Assembly (NCBI RefSeq): GCF_000243735.2
Contig: NZ_AHMP02000004.1
Coordinates: forward strand, 8,001 to 72,000
DNA from: Leptospira kmetyi serovar Malaysia str. Bejo-Iso9
GTDB taxonomy: Bacteria > Spirochaetota > Leptospiria > Leptospirales > Leptospiraceae
Direction: 5' to 3'
DNA: 64,000 nt
Below the pieces are notes generated by a model that saw only the letters and a list, made by a program, of their open reading frames with translations, did no database searches and was not told the origin of the DNA. Both the position numbers and the translations under genes were made by a program. The first letter of the stretch is position 1; each line of letters starts with the position of its first letter. This document shows, piece after piece, positions 15,555 to 39,574 of the stretch.

Positions 15555-17444
15555 TTACTGGATCGAATATTCCCGAAGACAATAGTTGCCGGAAGGATGT
15601 TTATATTCCTTTTTGAGAACCGTATTTTTCCCGACCGCCGCGGAACGGATCGCGAACTTCTCCATCATCTCCTTTTGAGCGCAGGTCGGAGCGATTACGA
15701 GAGCGGATGAGAATTCTTCCCAGGACTTCCACTTGTGTCTGGAATCGTTTCTGTATTTTCCTTTGGAGAACGTTTTCATTCTCATAAGAAGGTCGATTTC
15801 CGAAGCGATCAAACGGCCCTTCTTGTCGAAGTTAAAGTCCTCGTGAAATCCGTTGAATACGATGTATTTTCCTTCGGGGGAAATTTTCGCGGTTAAGTCT
15901 CTCGCGGGTTGAAACAGATCCGTTTGAAATCCTTTCAGACAAAAATACTGAACTTTTTCGAAACTATCGCGAAGAAGTCCGCCTTCCCGAACATACAAAC
16001 TTCCGCTCCAAACGAACACGACCGTTCCGAGGGTGATCGCGGCGATCCGAACGTTTCTGGATTCGTCTTCGATAAAACGAAAGATCCAAAGCGCAAAGAC
16101 CGTAAACAAAGCCGGTAAAGGGGGGAACACATGTCTTAACTGTTTATTGCCCGTCGTCGCGTCTATGATGATGTATTGCAAAAATAGAATGCAAGTGATC
16201 GCAGTTAACGGATCTCGAAGCGTTTCGGTGATCGAAGAAAGAAGATTTCCCTTGTTTTCTTTGATTCTGTTTTTAAAAAACCAAAGAATCAAAAACAGAA
16301 CCCCGAAGAAAAAGATCCGAAAGACCCAAGGTTCTTGGAACACGTGACTGACCGGGCTTGTCGTCGTAGGCGAGGAGAATAAGGCGAACACGAAACTTTT
16401 TACGTATTCGTTTACGATCATCTGCGCGTTGATCAGGCTCATCACCCGGTCCGGATTCGCAAAGATCCACGCGAGAGAAGGAGCGATCGCATAAAGATAG
16501 ATTGCTCGGATCGAGGAAGGTGCGATCTTTTTCCATTCTTCCCGTTTGGAATATAAGAAAAGATTAAAGTCGATGAACAATAAAACCGTGCAGTAATAGA
16601 TGATGAGTTTGAATTGTCTCTGATCGAGATTTAGATTGGTTACGACCCGGAGCACGGGCAGAGACAACACGAGCAATACCACGAGAATTACGAAAATTCT
16701 CCGTAAACCCTTGTATCGAGCGGTCAGAGAAAACTTTAGAATTTCGGAATATTCTTTCGGCTTGGAAACGACCTCGTATACAAAGATCGCGATAAAAAGA
16801 AGAAGTCCGTACGGATATTTCGTAAAAAATAAACCGAACAGCGAAAGAAAGACGGACCATTCTATCTTTTCCTTGGGATCGAATTCGTTTCGGAATACGT
16901 CCGTTTCCGTTTGTCGATAGATCTTATAAAGAGTATAATAAGTCCATAATAGAAAAAACATTCCCTGCGTTTCAAGCATGGACGAAAGACTGTAGGAAGG
17001 AGCCTCGGTCGTATGCAGGGTCAACGCCAGAGTAAGAATCGAAGTCAGACCGGCCTTAAAGAACGAACCCGTAATTTGATAAACGACATAGAGAATCGTG
17101 GGAAAGCAGATAACGTAGAAAACCAGTCCCAAAAAAGAATCCTTCCAGGTGATCGGCATATCGCCCGGAGTCAAAAGAAGCAACAAGGACAAAAGCGAAC
17201 GAAGAGGAGGCCAAGTGGGGGATTCTAAAAACGGAAAGAAGGCCCTCCAGAGTTTGAAGTCCCGGAAGTCCTGAAACTGATCGAGAACCACGTTGAGACG
17301 GATGTTTTCATCCCAGGTCAAAAGGTCCTTGAGACTGCAGGTCCGAATGAAAATCTCCCAGTTGCGAAATCCCATATAAAACGCAAGTCCCAAGGAAACG
17401 AAACAGAGCAGAAGACCCGGAATCAGAAGTTTGTCTTTTTTCAT
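15555..17444 (-). CDS. GT-C-type membrane glycosyltransferase (family 39-like)
   Basis: A 629-residue protein with about eleven hydrophobic helices and an acidic pair after the first one (TWDENIRLN, about residues 43-51), as in polyprenyl-phosphate-sugar-dependent glycosyltransferases (PMT/ArnT-like). The soluble C-terminal part (ends NYCLREYSIQ) would lie in the periplasm. The start has a good SD (GGAG) 7 nt before the ATG at 17444. The gene lies 27 nt after a GT2 gene of the polyprenyl-phosphate sugar synthase type on the same strand. The inferred pair: one makes the lipid-linked sugar, the other transfers it. The acceptor is unknown. Confidence 0.75.
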   Translation of the reverse strand: MKKDKLLIPGLLLCFVSLGLAFYMGFRNWEIFIRTCSLKDLLTWDENIRLNVVLDQFQDFRDFKLWRAFFPFLESPTWPPLRSLLSLLLLLTPGDMPITWKDSFLGLVFYVICFPTILYVVYQITGSFFKAGLTSILTLALTLHTTEAPSYSLSSMLETQGMFFLLWTYYTLYKIYRQTETDVFRNEFDPKEKIEWSVFLSLFGLFFTKYPYGLLLFIAIFVYEVVSKPKEYSEILKFSLTARYKGLRRIFVILVVLLVLSLPVLRVVTNLNLDQRQFKLIIYYCTVLLFIDFNLFLYSKREEWKKIAPSSIRAIYLYAIAPSLAWIFANPDRVMSLINAQMIVNEYVKSFVFALFSSPTTTSPVSHVFQEPWVFRIFFFGVLFLILWFFKNRIKENKGNLLSSITETLRDPLTAITCILFLQYIIIDATTGNKQLRHVFPPLPALFTVFALWIFRFIEDESRNVRIAAITLGTVVFVWSGSLYVREGGLLRDSFEKVQYFCLKGFQTDLFQPARDLTAKISPEGKYIVFNGFHEDFNFDKKGRLIASEIDLLMRMKTFSKGKYRNDSRHKWKSWEEFSSALVIAPTCAQKEMMEKFAIRSAAVGKNTVLKKEYKHPSGNYCLREYSIQ

Positions 17445-17471
17445 ATCTATCTCCAGAGGGAAATCGGGCGT

Positions 17472-18475
<1,004 letters not shown>

Positions 18476-18623
18476 GATGTACCCGTAAGGATCGTAGAAG
18501 ACGGCTTTTTGTCCAGAATTATTCCCCCGATTCATGCAAGCTATCGTTTGCTACACTTGCGGACTTATCAGTTTTAACGGATAGGTTTTTGCCCTGATTT
18601 TTAGTGCTCCGCGAAAAATTCTC

Positions 18624-19021
<398 letters not shown>

Positions 19022-19035
19022 TTCGTTCAGAAGTC

Positions 19036-22050
<3,015 letters not shown>

Positions 22051-22063
22051 GGACAAGCCGACT

Positions 22064-22690
<627 letters not shown>

Positions 22691-22693
22691 GTC

Positions 22694-30505
<7,812 letters not shown>

Positions 30506-30514
<9 letters not shown>

Positions 30515-30532
30515 AATATTCTTCTTTTTTTT
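30506..30532 (+). terminator. Rho-independent terminator overlapping the giant gene's stop codon
   Basis: A perfect 8-bp stem, GAAGAATA paired with TATTCTTC around a GAA loop, is followed by eight T residues. The stop codon TAG (30512-30514) lies in the stem and loop, so the signal closes the four-gene operon with no untranslated tail. Confidence 0.8.
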
Positions 30533-31568
30533 ATGAATCGCTTTTGAGCAGTTTTTTTCTTTCCTCGTTGGAAAGATCGATGAGCGCCCGCATTCTTTCG
30601 TGAAACTTTGCGAAGTTCCGATCCGCTTTTTCGAACTCGCGATGGAAAAAATCGGTTCCGGAATGATACCGAAGATATCCTACGAAGTCCTCGTTGTTCC
30701 AGTTTCTCGCCGCGAGTTTATCGAGACGGATCGTCTTAAATTCTCCCTTTGCGGCCAAAAGAGAATTTTTAAAGTCTTCCAGGATTCTTTTTTTCCCTTC
30801 TAATTTTTCGGAATCGGTTCCGGAGCTTTCGTATAACGTTCCGAGTTTAGCCGCGGTTTGTACGAGAAAAACTTTGAGCTTTTTCGATTCTTCCTTTTTT
30901 AAAAGAATCTCCTTTTTGATCGGACTTTCCTTTCCTTCCGCCGATTCCAGATAATGAAACGCTCCTTCCTCTTCCACGAAGCTCGCATAACTCTCGTTAA
31001 AGAGAGAATCTCCGGGAAAATAGACGGTCGCGTGCGCCATCTCGTGAAACACGAGTGAGGCGATCTCGTGCGGTTTCGCGTCGTCCAACTGGGAAGAGAA
31101 GATCGGATCTTCGAACCAGCCGAGTGTGGAATATCCGGCGGTGATTCTGATTCTCGTGTCGAACCCTTTGTCTTTCAGTTCCTGTTCTTCCCGTTTCGTT
31201 TTTTCTAAATCGAAAAATCCTTTATAGGGAACGGTTCCGGCGATGGGAAACCACCACGTATAAGATTCCAATTTGAGAGGATAACACGCGGATACGTGCC
31301 AACCCAATTCTTCCCGATCGAGCCCCACGAACGACTTGAATCCGGCGGAAGGCGCGAGTGAAAGTTCCTTGATTCCGTATTCCCGAAAGGATTCCACTTC
31401 TCTGAGTTTGATTTTTAATTCTTCCTTTGCGGACGGATCTTGTAGGATCGTCTCGATCGATTTTCGTTTTAGCAAAATGTCGAGTTGTCCCGTTCCTAAA
31501 TGCCAGAGATAACCAACGCAGTTCTCGAGAGTAAAACATAAAAAGAGAAGCGACGCGATTCTTCCCAA
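30531..31568 (-). CDS. Predicted zinc aminopeptidase lipoprotein (COG4324 type)
   Basis: The zinc-binding HEMAH motif (SLVFHEMAHATVYF) with a downstream NESYASFVEEEGA segment places this in the predicted aminopeptidase family COG4324. The central block RITAGYSTLGWFEDPIF is also typical. The frame is open to 31751, but that would run through the start of the divergent protease gene. A TTG at 31568 gives a compact signal peptide with lipobox LENC (Cys17), so I use it; no good SD supports any start, and the 5' end is uncertain. The substrate is unknown. It is likely tethered to a membrane in the periplasm. Confidence 0.75.
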   Translation of the reverse strand: MGRIASLLFLCFTLENCVGYLWHLGTGQLDILLKRKSIETILQDPSAKEELKIKLREVESFREYGIKELSLAPSAGFKSFVGLDREELGWHVSACYPLKLESYTWWFPIAGTVPYKGFFDLEKTKREEQELKDKGFDTRIRITAGYSTLGWFEDPIFSSQLDDAKPHEIASLVFHEMAHATVYFPGDSLFNESYASFVEEEGAFHYLESAEGKESPIKKEILLKKEESKKLKVFLVQTAAKLGTLYESSGTDSEKLEGKKRILEDFKNSLLAAKGEFKTIRLDKLAARNWNNEDFVGYLRYHSGTDFFHREFEKADRNFAKFHERMRALIDLSNEERKKLLKSDS

Positions 31569-31632
31569 TCGTCGCGAAGTTTTCGATTTACACTTGTTCT
31601 TCGAACGAGGAGAATCGAATTTAGGTTCTATT

Positions 31633-32739
<1,107 letters not shown>

Positions 32740-32772
32740 CGGTTTTAGAATTTTAGAGGAAAGAAAGACGGG

Positions 32773-34054
<1,282 letters not shown>

Positions 34055-34077
<23 letters not shown>

Positions 34078-34903
34078 AATCGGATTGATGGATTCCGGGA
34101 TGGGCGGCTTGTCCGTTCTTAGGGAACTCCTGAAATACGATTCTGAAATGGAAATCGTATATTACGGAGATCTAAAGAACAGTCCTTACGGGGAAAAACA
34201 AGCTTCCGTCGTTCTGGAACTCGTTCGAAACGTATGCAACTTTTTGCAAGCGGAGAATGTGGACGCGATTCTTCTCGCGTGCAACACCGCGACCTCCGCG
34301 GCCGCGGAAACTCTCCGAAAGGAATTTACCGTTCCCATTTTCGGAATGGAACCAGCGATCAAACCTGCGATTCTCCAGAACCCCGGAAAAAAAGTAGCGT
34401 TACTCGCAACACCCGTCACTCAAAGAGAGGAAAAGCTCCAAAGGTTAAAGGCGGAACTCGGCGCGGAAGAATTGATCGTTCCCGTATCCTGTCCCGGACT
34501 CGCCGGTCTTGTGGATAAGGGAGAATTTGCCGAGGCCGAAAAATATCTTCTTCCGATTCTCGCGGATCTTCGGGAAAAAAAAGTGGAGAATCTCGTTCTC
34601 GGTTGTACACATTACGTTTTTCTAAAACAGATAATTCTAAAGAACTTTCCGGAAGTTAAGCTCTACGACGGAAATTCGGGAACCGTAAAACATCTTTTGA
34701 ATTCTCTCGAAGCGAACTTGAACCTGAATGTGAATTCGAGCACAAACGCAAACGCAAACGCGACTGCGAACTCGAGCTTGCGTTCCGAAGAAATCCGCTC
34801 CGCATCGGGGCGAGTTCCTCATTACACGTTGATCTTAAACAGCGACGAAACCTTTCATTCCCGATTGGCCGCCGATCTTTTAGAATCTCCGAGCAAGGTC
34901 TAA
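34055..34903 (+). CDS. murI: Glutamate racemase
   Basis: Interconverts L- and D-glutamate for peptidoglycan. Features: GLMDSGMGGLSVLREL with the catalytic Asp/Ser region, the first catalytic Cys in LLACNTATSAA, and the second Cys in LVLGCTHYVF. The GTG at 34055 lies inside the upstream aminotransferase gene (23-nt overlap) and gives a normal N-terminus. The oddity is an Asn/Ala/Ser-rich insertion at about residues 221-241, encoded by imperfect hexamer repeats, just before the C-terminal RVPHYTLILNSDETF. The core enzyme should be intact since the insertion follows the catalytic parts. Confidence 0.94.
34714..34776 (+). repeat. Hexamer-rich low-complexity tract inside murI
   Basis: A tract dominated by repeats of the type AACGCA/AACGCG, encoding a run of Asn alternating with Ala, Leu, Val or Ser. 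It looks like slippage expansion within the coding frame and adds about 20 residues to the protein. Confidence 0.6.
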
Positions 34904-34904
34904 G

Positions 34905-35468
34905 ATGTCCTTCGAGGCGGAACGTCTCATCGAGGGAATCGTTCGCAAGGAACAACGTTCCTTGGAAAAATTCTACGATTTATACGGACCGATGCTTTAT
35001 TCGGTAGTTTATAAAATTCTAATGGATCGGGAAGAAGCGGAAGAGGTTCTCCAGGAAGTTTTCACGATTCTCTGGACGAAAGCCGAACAATTCGATTCTT
35101 CCAAAGCTTCTCCCTTGACCTGGATGACTACGATTGCGCGTAACGCGGCGCTTTCCAAAATTCGATCGGTCGATCATAGAACGAGAAAACAAAGTTTTGA
35201 ATTTCAGGAAAGTTTTGCCGAGAATTCCAAGGTCGCACAGGATTCCGTTTTTCAAAACGCATTGGATTCGAATCTGAGGGAAAAGGTCAAACAGGCGATT
35301 TCCGGTTTGGCTCCGGAGATTTCGATTCTTTTGGAAGAGGCGTATTGGAGCGGGCTCAGTCAAAGCGAGATTGCGAAGAAATATAACCTTCCTTTGGGGA
35401 CGGTTAAGTCGAGAATTCGGTCGGGTTTGATGGAACTCAGGGATCGGTTGAAGGATTGGTCGTTTTGA
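34905..35468 (+). CDS. ECF-type RNA polymerase sigma factor
   Basis: A 187-residue sigma70-family ECF factor. Region 2: EKFYDLYGPMLYSVVYKI and EEVLQEVFTILWTKAEQFD, then TWMTTIARNAALSKIR. Region 4: PEISILLEEAYWSGLSQSEIAKKYNLPLGTVKSRIRSGLMEL. The N-terminal region has a typical length. The gene starts 1 nt after murI. The gene after the next gap encodes a cupin-domain protein of ChrR type, so this is probably the sigma of a sigma/anti-sigma pair like RpoE-ChrR, responding to an oxidative or related signal. Its target promoters are unknown. Confidence 0.93.
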   Translation: MSFEAERLIEGIVRKEQRSLEKFYDLYGPMLYSVVYKILMDREEAEEVLQEVFTILWTKAEQFDSSKASPLTWMTTIARNAALSKIRSVDHRTRKQSFEFQESFAENSKVAQDSVFQNALDSNLREKVKQAISGLAPEISILLEEAYWSGLSQSEIAKKYNLPLGTVKSRIRSGLMELRDRLKDWSF

Positions 35469-35474
35469 TTTTTT

Positions 35475-35634
35475 GTATGAGTTCCTACATTTTTAGTGAA
35501 ACCGCGCGCCCCACCCTCGTTGGGTGGTGGCGGTGAGGCGGTGGGAAGGAAATCACCGCAAAATCTCCGGTATCAGAAAAATCGAATGCGAACAAGAAGA
35601 AAAACATTTCTAAAAATTGTAGGAACTCCTACAA
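35475..35634 (+). repeat. Copy 1 of a ~160-bp dispersed repeat bounded by short palindromes
   Basis: Bounded by the palindrome-like TGTATGAGTTCCTACA (35475-35490) and TGTAGGAACTCCTACA (35619-35634), with an internal GC-rich hairpin region (CCCACCC...GGGTGG at 35511-35528). An inverted copy lies at 62399-62561 with the same order of landmarks. A third boundary-type palindrome, GTGGGAGTTCCTACA, occurs at about 35693-35707. It fills most of the 299-bp gap between the sigma factor and the cupin gene. Confidence 0.65.
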
Positions 35635-35767
35635 AACCGGACGCCGGTGTAAAAAAAATCGATCCGATCGGAATTTTCCGGGATAAAATCAAGTGGGAGT
35701 TCCTACATCGGAACCGATCGAAAGGAAACGTCGAAACAATGAATCGCAGAACTGGGAAAACGAATCT

Positions 35768-36400
35768 ATGACGAACCCGAATTCCGACCCGATCGAACCG
35801 ACGGAAAGCTGGGAAGATTTCGTCTTTCCGAAAGAAGTTTTTTCTTCTTCAGAGGCGGAGTTGGGCTTGGAGGACGTTTTTCATCTGTTCGGACTTTCTT
35901 CGATGGAGGAGTTCCGACCCCGTTCTTCCCTAAGGAATAAAATTATTTCCAAGGTCTTGCAGAGCAAGACCGGCTCAAACGATTCTTCCGCTTCGACGAG
36001 TTCATCCGCGTCGAACATTTCGAACGTTTCGAACGAAAAGAATGCGCGGAACTCCGACTTTTTATTCGTACGCAAATCGGAGGAATCGCTCTGGAAACAA
36101 AGCGCGTTCGAAGGAGTGGAATATAAAATTCTCAACCGAGATTCTTCCCGCAACACCGTAACCCTGATGATCCGAATGGAACCGGGCGCGGTATTTCCGG
36201 CGCACCCGCACGGAAGCGCGGAGGATTGTTTTCTCGTAAGCGGCGATTTGAAAATCGCGGGAACGACGATGTCGGCCGGAGACTTTCACAGAGCGCCGGC
36301 GGGATCCAAACATAAAAAATTCACCACTTCTCTCGGAGCGGAATTCCTGATCGTATCGGGAGAATCCGACTTCTCCGAATCCGAGAAATTTTTTTCCTAA
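35768..36400 (+). CDS. ChrR-like cupin protein, probable anti-sigma partner
   Basis: A 210-residue protein. The C-terminal half is a cupin: RMEPGAVFPAHPHGSAEDCFLVSGDLKIAG with the HxH and Glu metal residues and a second motif PAGSKHKKFTTSLGAEFLIV. The N-terminal part (EDVFHLFGLSSMEEFRPRSSLRNKI) could be the helical sigma-binding domain of ChrR-type anti-sigma factors, but the usual zinc-binding His/Cys cluster of that domain is not visible. A Ser/Asn-rich linker (about 75-98) joins the halves. The ATG at 35768 is chosen because the frame upstream encodes unlikely sequence inside the repeat region. It follows the ECF sigma gene by 299 nt. Confidence 0.75.
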   Translation: MTNPNSDPIEPTESWEDFVFPKEVFSSSEAELGLEDVFHLFGLSSMEEFRPRSSLRNKIISKVLQSKTGSNDSSASTSSSASNISNVSNEKNARNSDFLFVRKSEESLWKQSAFEGVEYKILNRDSSRNTVTLMIRMEPGAVFPAHPHGSAEDCFLVSGDLKIAGTTMSAGDFHRAPAGSKHKKFTTSLGAEFLIVSGESDFSESEKFFS

Positions 36401-36418
36401 TTTTTGAAAGCCGATTCT

Positions 36419-36470
36419 TTGGAAATAAATTTCCAAAAACGAAAAAAGTTTTTTTGAAATAAATTTCCAA
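36419..36470. promoter_or_regulatory. Two operator-like near-palindromes 34 bp apart
   Basis: The sequence TTGGAAATAAATTTCCAA at 36419-36436 is almost a perfect palindrome, and TTTGAAATAAATTTCCAA at 36453-36470 repeats it with one difference. The spacing is close to three helical turns, as expected for paired binding of a dimeric regulator on one face of the DNA. They lie between the cupin gene and the FecR lipoprotein gene, upstream of its -10 box. Confidence 0.55.
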
Positions 36471-36511
36471 ACTTTATATTAAAAATTCGATCCGTTTTTT
36501 TCGAACTAGAG

Positions 36512-36517
36512 TATAAT
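36512..36517 (+). promoter_or_regulatory. -10 box of probable FecR-lipoprotein gene promoter
   Basis: A perfect TATAAT 39 nt before the ATG at 36556, with no good -35 at 16-18 nt upstream. A promoter with a strong -10 and no -35 fits activator dependence, and the two operator-like palindromes lie just upstream. Confidence 0.5.
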
Positions 36518-36555
36518 ACGAAAACTCCTCCATAGAGGATTCATCGGAGCAATGA

Positions 36556-37216
<661 letters not shown>

Positions 37217-37272
37217 GTGTGCAGGGATTTTGTCTTTTCCAAGCTATTCTAAAAAAGAACCGGGAACGGAGA

Positions 37273-38307
37273 ATGGAAGAAAAGATCACATACAAAAGCG
37301 CGGGTGTGGACACCGAAAAGGGAAGAGAGTTCGTTCAAAAGATCAAACGAAACGTAGAATCCACGCACGGACCGAGAGTTCTCGGCGGTCTCGGCGGTTT
37401 TGCCGGAGCTTACGACGTAAGCGTTCTAAAAAAATTCAACCAACCCATTCTTCTTTCCGGAACCGACGGTGTCGGAACAAAGATAGAACTCGCAAGATTA
37501 TTAAACACGTTCGATACGGTCGGCATCGATTTGGTCGCGATGTGCGTGAACGACATTCTCGTCTGCGGCGGAGAACCGTTCTTCTTTTTGGATTATATCG
37601 CCTGCGGAAAATTGGATCCCGAAAAGATGGATCAAATCGTCGCGGGAATCGTACAAGGATGCAAATTGTCTAATGCTTCCTTACTCGGTGGAGAAACCGC
37701 GGAACATCCCGGAACGATGAAGGAAGACGAGTTCGACCTCGCGGGTTTTGTGGTCGGAGCGGTGGAAAAGGATCTGATGATCGACGGTTCCACGATCCAA
37801 CCGGGCGATAAAATTTTAGGATTGGAATCGAGCGGTCCTCACAGCAACGGATTCTCGCTCATTCGTAAACTTCTTTTGAAAGACGGAAAACAACTTCCAT
37901 CCGATCCCGAACAGGTAAAATTCTTAAAAGAATACGCGCTCAAACCGACGCGCATCTACGTTCAAAGTATATTAAAACTTTTGCAAAAGGTTCCCGTAAA
38001 AGGAATGGTTCACATCACCGGAGGCGGTTATCAGGAAAACGTTCCTAGAGTTCTTCCGAAGGGATCCCAGGCGAAATTTTTCAAGGATAGAATTCCTTCC
38101 GGATATTTTTTCGAAAGATTAAAAAAAGATCATAAACTCGACGAGTTGGAAATGTTCGCCACGTTCAACATGGGGATCGGTTATATGGTGATCGTGTCCG
38201 AAGAGAACGTTCCTTCCGCGAAAGAATTTTTGGAATCCACCGGAGAATCGGTTCACGAAATCGGAGAGATTCTTTCCGGTAATAAAGAAGAAGTAATCTT
38301 CGTCTAA
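37273..38307 (+). CDS. purM: Phosphoribosylformylglycinamidine cyclo-ligase (AIR synthetase)
   Basis: Purine biosynthesis step converting FGAM to AIR with ATP. Signatures: YKSAGVDTEKGREFV at the N-terminus, GGLGGFAGAYDV, LSGTDGVGTKIELAR, CVNDILVCGGEPFFFLDYIACGK and LLGGETAEHPG, SSGPHSNGFSLIR, and HITGGGYQENVPRVL. The frame is open upstream to 37183 through the terminator region, so the ATG at 37273 directly before the conserved start is preferred, giving 344 residues. GGAG occurs close to this ATG. Confidence 0.96.
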   Translation: MEEKITYKSAGVDTEKGREFVQKIKRNVESTHGPRVLGGLGGFAGAYDVSVLKKFNQPILLSGTDGVGTKIELARLLNTFDTVGIDLVAMCVNDILVCGGEPFFFLDYIACGKLDPEKMDQIVAGIVQGCKLSNASLLGGETAEHPGTMKEDEFDLAGFVVGAVEKDLMIDGSTIQPGDKILGLESSGPHSNGFSLIRKLLLKDGKQLPSDPEQVKFLKEYALKPTRIYVQSILKLLQKVPVKGMVHITGGGYQENVPRVLPKGSQAKFFKDRIPSGYFFERLKKDHKLDELEMFATFNMGIGYMVIVSEENVPSAKEFLESTGESVHEIGEILSGNKEEVIFV

Positions 38308-38317
38308 CAACGCATCT

Positions 38318-39574
38318 ATGGTCACGATCGCAGATCTTCTTCGGTCCCGTGTTCTGGTATTCTCCAGAAAAAACCCGTTTATGCTTTCGAGACTCACTTT
38401 TTTTTACGTGATTCTCGGGATCGCGGGCGGACTTTTTTCGGCCGCGTTTTGGATGTTGCTCGAATATCTTACGCATTTCGCGTCCGCGATTTCCGGGATT
38501 TATACGATTCCATTTATGACGGCCACGGGGTTGCTCGTCGGACTCATCATTCATTTTCTCGGAGAACCGGGAGAAATCTCATTAGTAATCGATAATATAC
38601 GATTTAGAGGCGGAAAGTTGGAAGCGAGTCAGAATCCTTCCATGGCTCTTTCCTCGATCTTAAGCATCTCTTCGGGAGGAAGCGCCGGTCCCGAAGCCCC
38701 TCTCGTTCAGATCACCGGATCTTTCGGAAACTGGTTCGCCGAAAAACTCGGGTTAACAGGAGAAGAATACAGATCGATGACCATCGCGGGGATGGCCGCG
38801 GGTTTTACTTCGTTGTTCGGTTCTCCGTTGGGAGGCGCGTTATTCGCTCTTGAAATCCTGCAACACAGACACGTGGTCGAATACTATAAAGCCCTTCTTC
38901 CGGCGTTTTTATCCAGCACGTCCGCGTTTTTTGTCTTTCTTTGGATGACACACGCGGGTTTACAACCCACTTGGCAGTTTCCGCAGTACGTTCCCGGGGA
39001 CATTCAAGATTTCTTATATGCTCTTTTACTCGGCGCTCTCGGCGCGCTTCTCGGATGGATGTTTCACGGTTTGTTCATCGCCAATCGTTGGATCTATTCC
39101 AAAATTCCGGGACCGATCTATTGGAAGACCTTGCTCGGCGGCGCGGTTTTGGGATGTATCGCTTGGCAGATTCCTTTGACCCGATTTTTCGGGCACGACC
39201 AACTCAATCAAATCGTGGAAGGAAAGTTCACTCTCGTTTTTTTAACGGCTTTGATCTTCTGGAAAACGTTTGCGATCACGAGTACGGTTGCGAGCGGTTG
39301 GAGAGGAGGGATAATCATTCCCTTGTTTTTTATCGGGGCTTGCGCCGGTAAACTTTTGTTCGGAATTCTTCCCACCGAAAACGAATCCTTTCTGATGATC
39401 TGTCTGATGGCTGCGGTCAATTCTTCCGTGACCAAAACCCCGATCTCCACCACGATTTTGTTATCCGAACTCACCGGTCTTTACAGTTTTACACCGGTGT
39501 TGATCGCAAGTTTGAGCGGTTACTTTTTATCTCCTAAAGAACCGTTTATCAAAACTCAAGGAAAAGAAGTTTAA
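38318..39574 (+). CDS. ClC-family chloride channel/transporter
   Basis: A 418-residue integral membrane protein with about ten hydrophobic helices. The motif GSAGPEAPLVQITGS aligns with the GREGPTVQ selectivity segment and keeps the gating glutamate (GPEAP), which in exchangers couples protons to chloride. AVNSSVTKTPISTTILLSELTG matches the C-terminal P-loop region. No CBS domains follow. The ATG at 38318 is 10 nt after purM. The 3' end overlaps the convergent diguanylate cyclase gene by 4 bp. Confidence 0.88.
   Translation: MVTIADLLRSRVLVFSRKNPFMLSRLTFFYVILGIAGGLFSAAFWMLLEYLTHFASAISGIYTIPFMTATGLLVGLIIHFLGEPGEISLVIDNIRFRGGKLEASQNPSMALSSILSISSGGSAGPEAPLVQITGSFGNWFAEKLGLTGEEYRSMTIAGMAAGFTSLFGSPLGGALFALEILQHRHVVEYYKALLPAFLSSTSAFFVFLWMTHAGLQPTWQFPQYVPGDIQDFLYALLLGALGALLGWMFHGLFIANRWIYSKIPGPIYWKTLLGGAVLGCIAWQIPLTRFFGHDQLNQIVEGKFTLVFLTALIFWKTFAITSTVASGWRGGIIIPLFFIGACAGKLLFGILPTENESFLMICLMAAVNSSVTKTPISTTILLSELTGLYSFTPVLIASLSGYFLSPKEPFIKTQGKEV

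Noticed and set aside
35496..35771. 91-codon plus-strand frame before the cupin gene
   Set aside because: It runs through the hairpin-rich repeat. The product is very basic and unlike a protein family.
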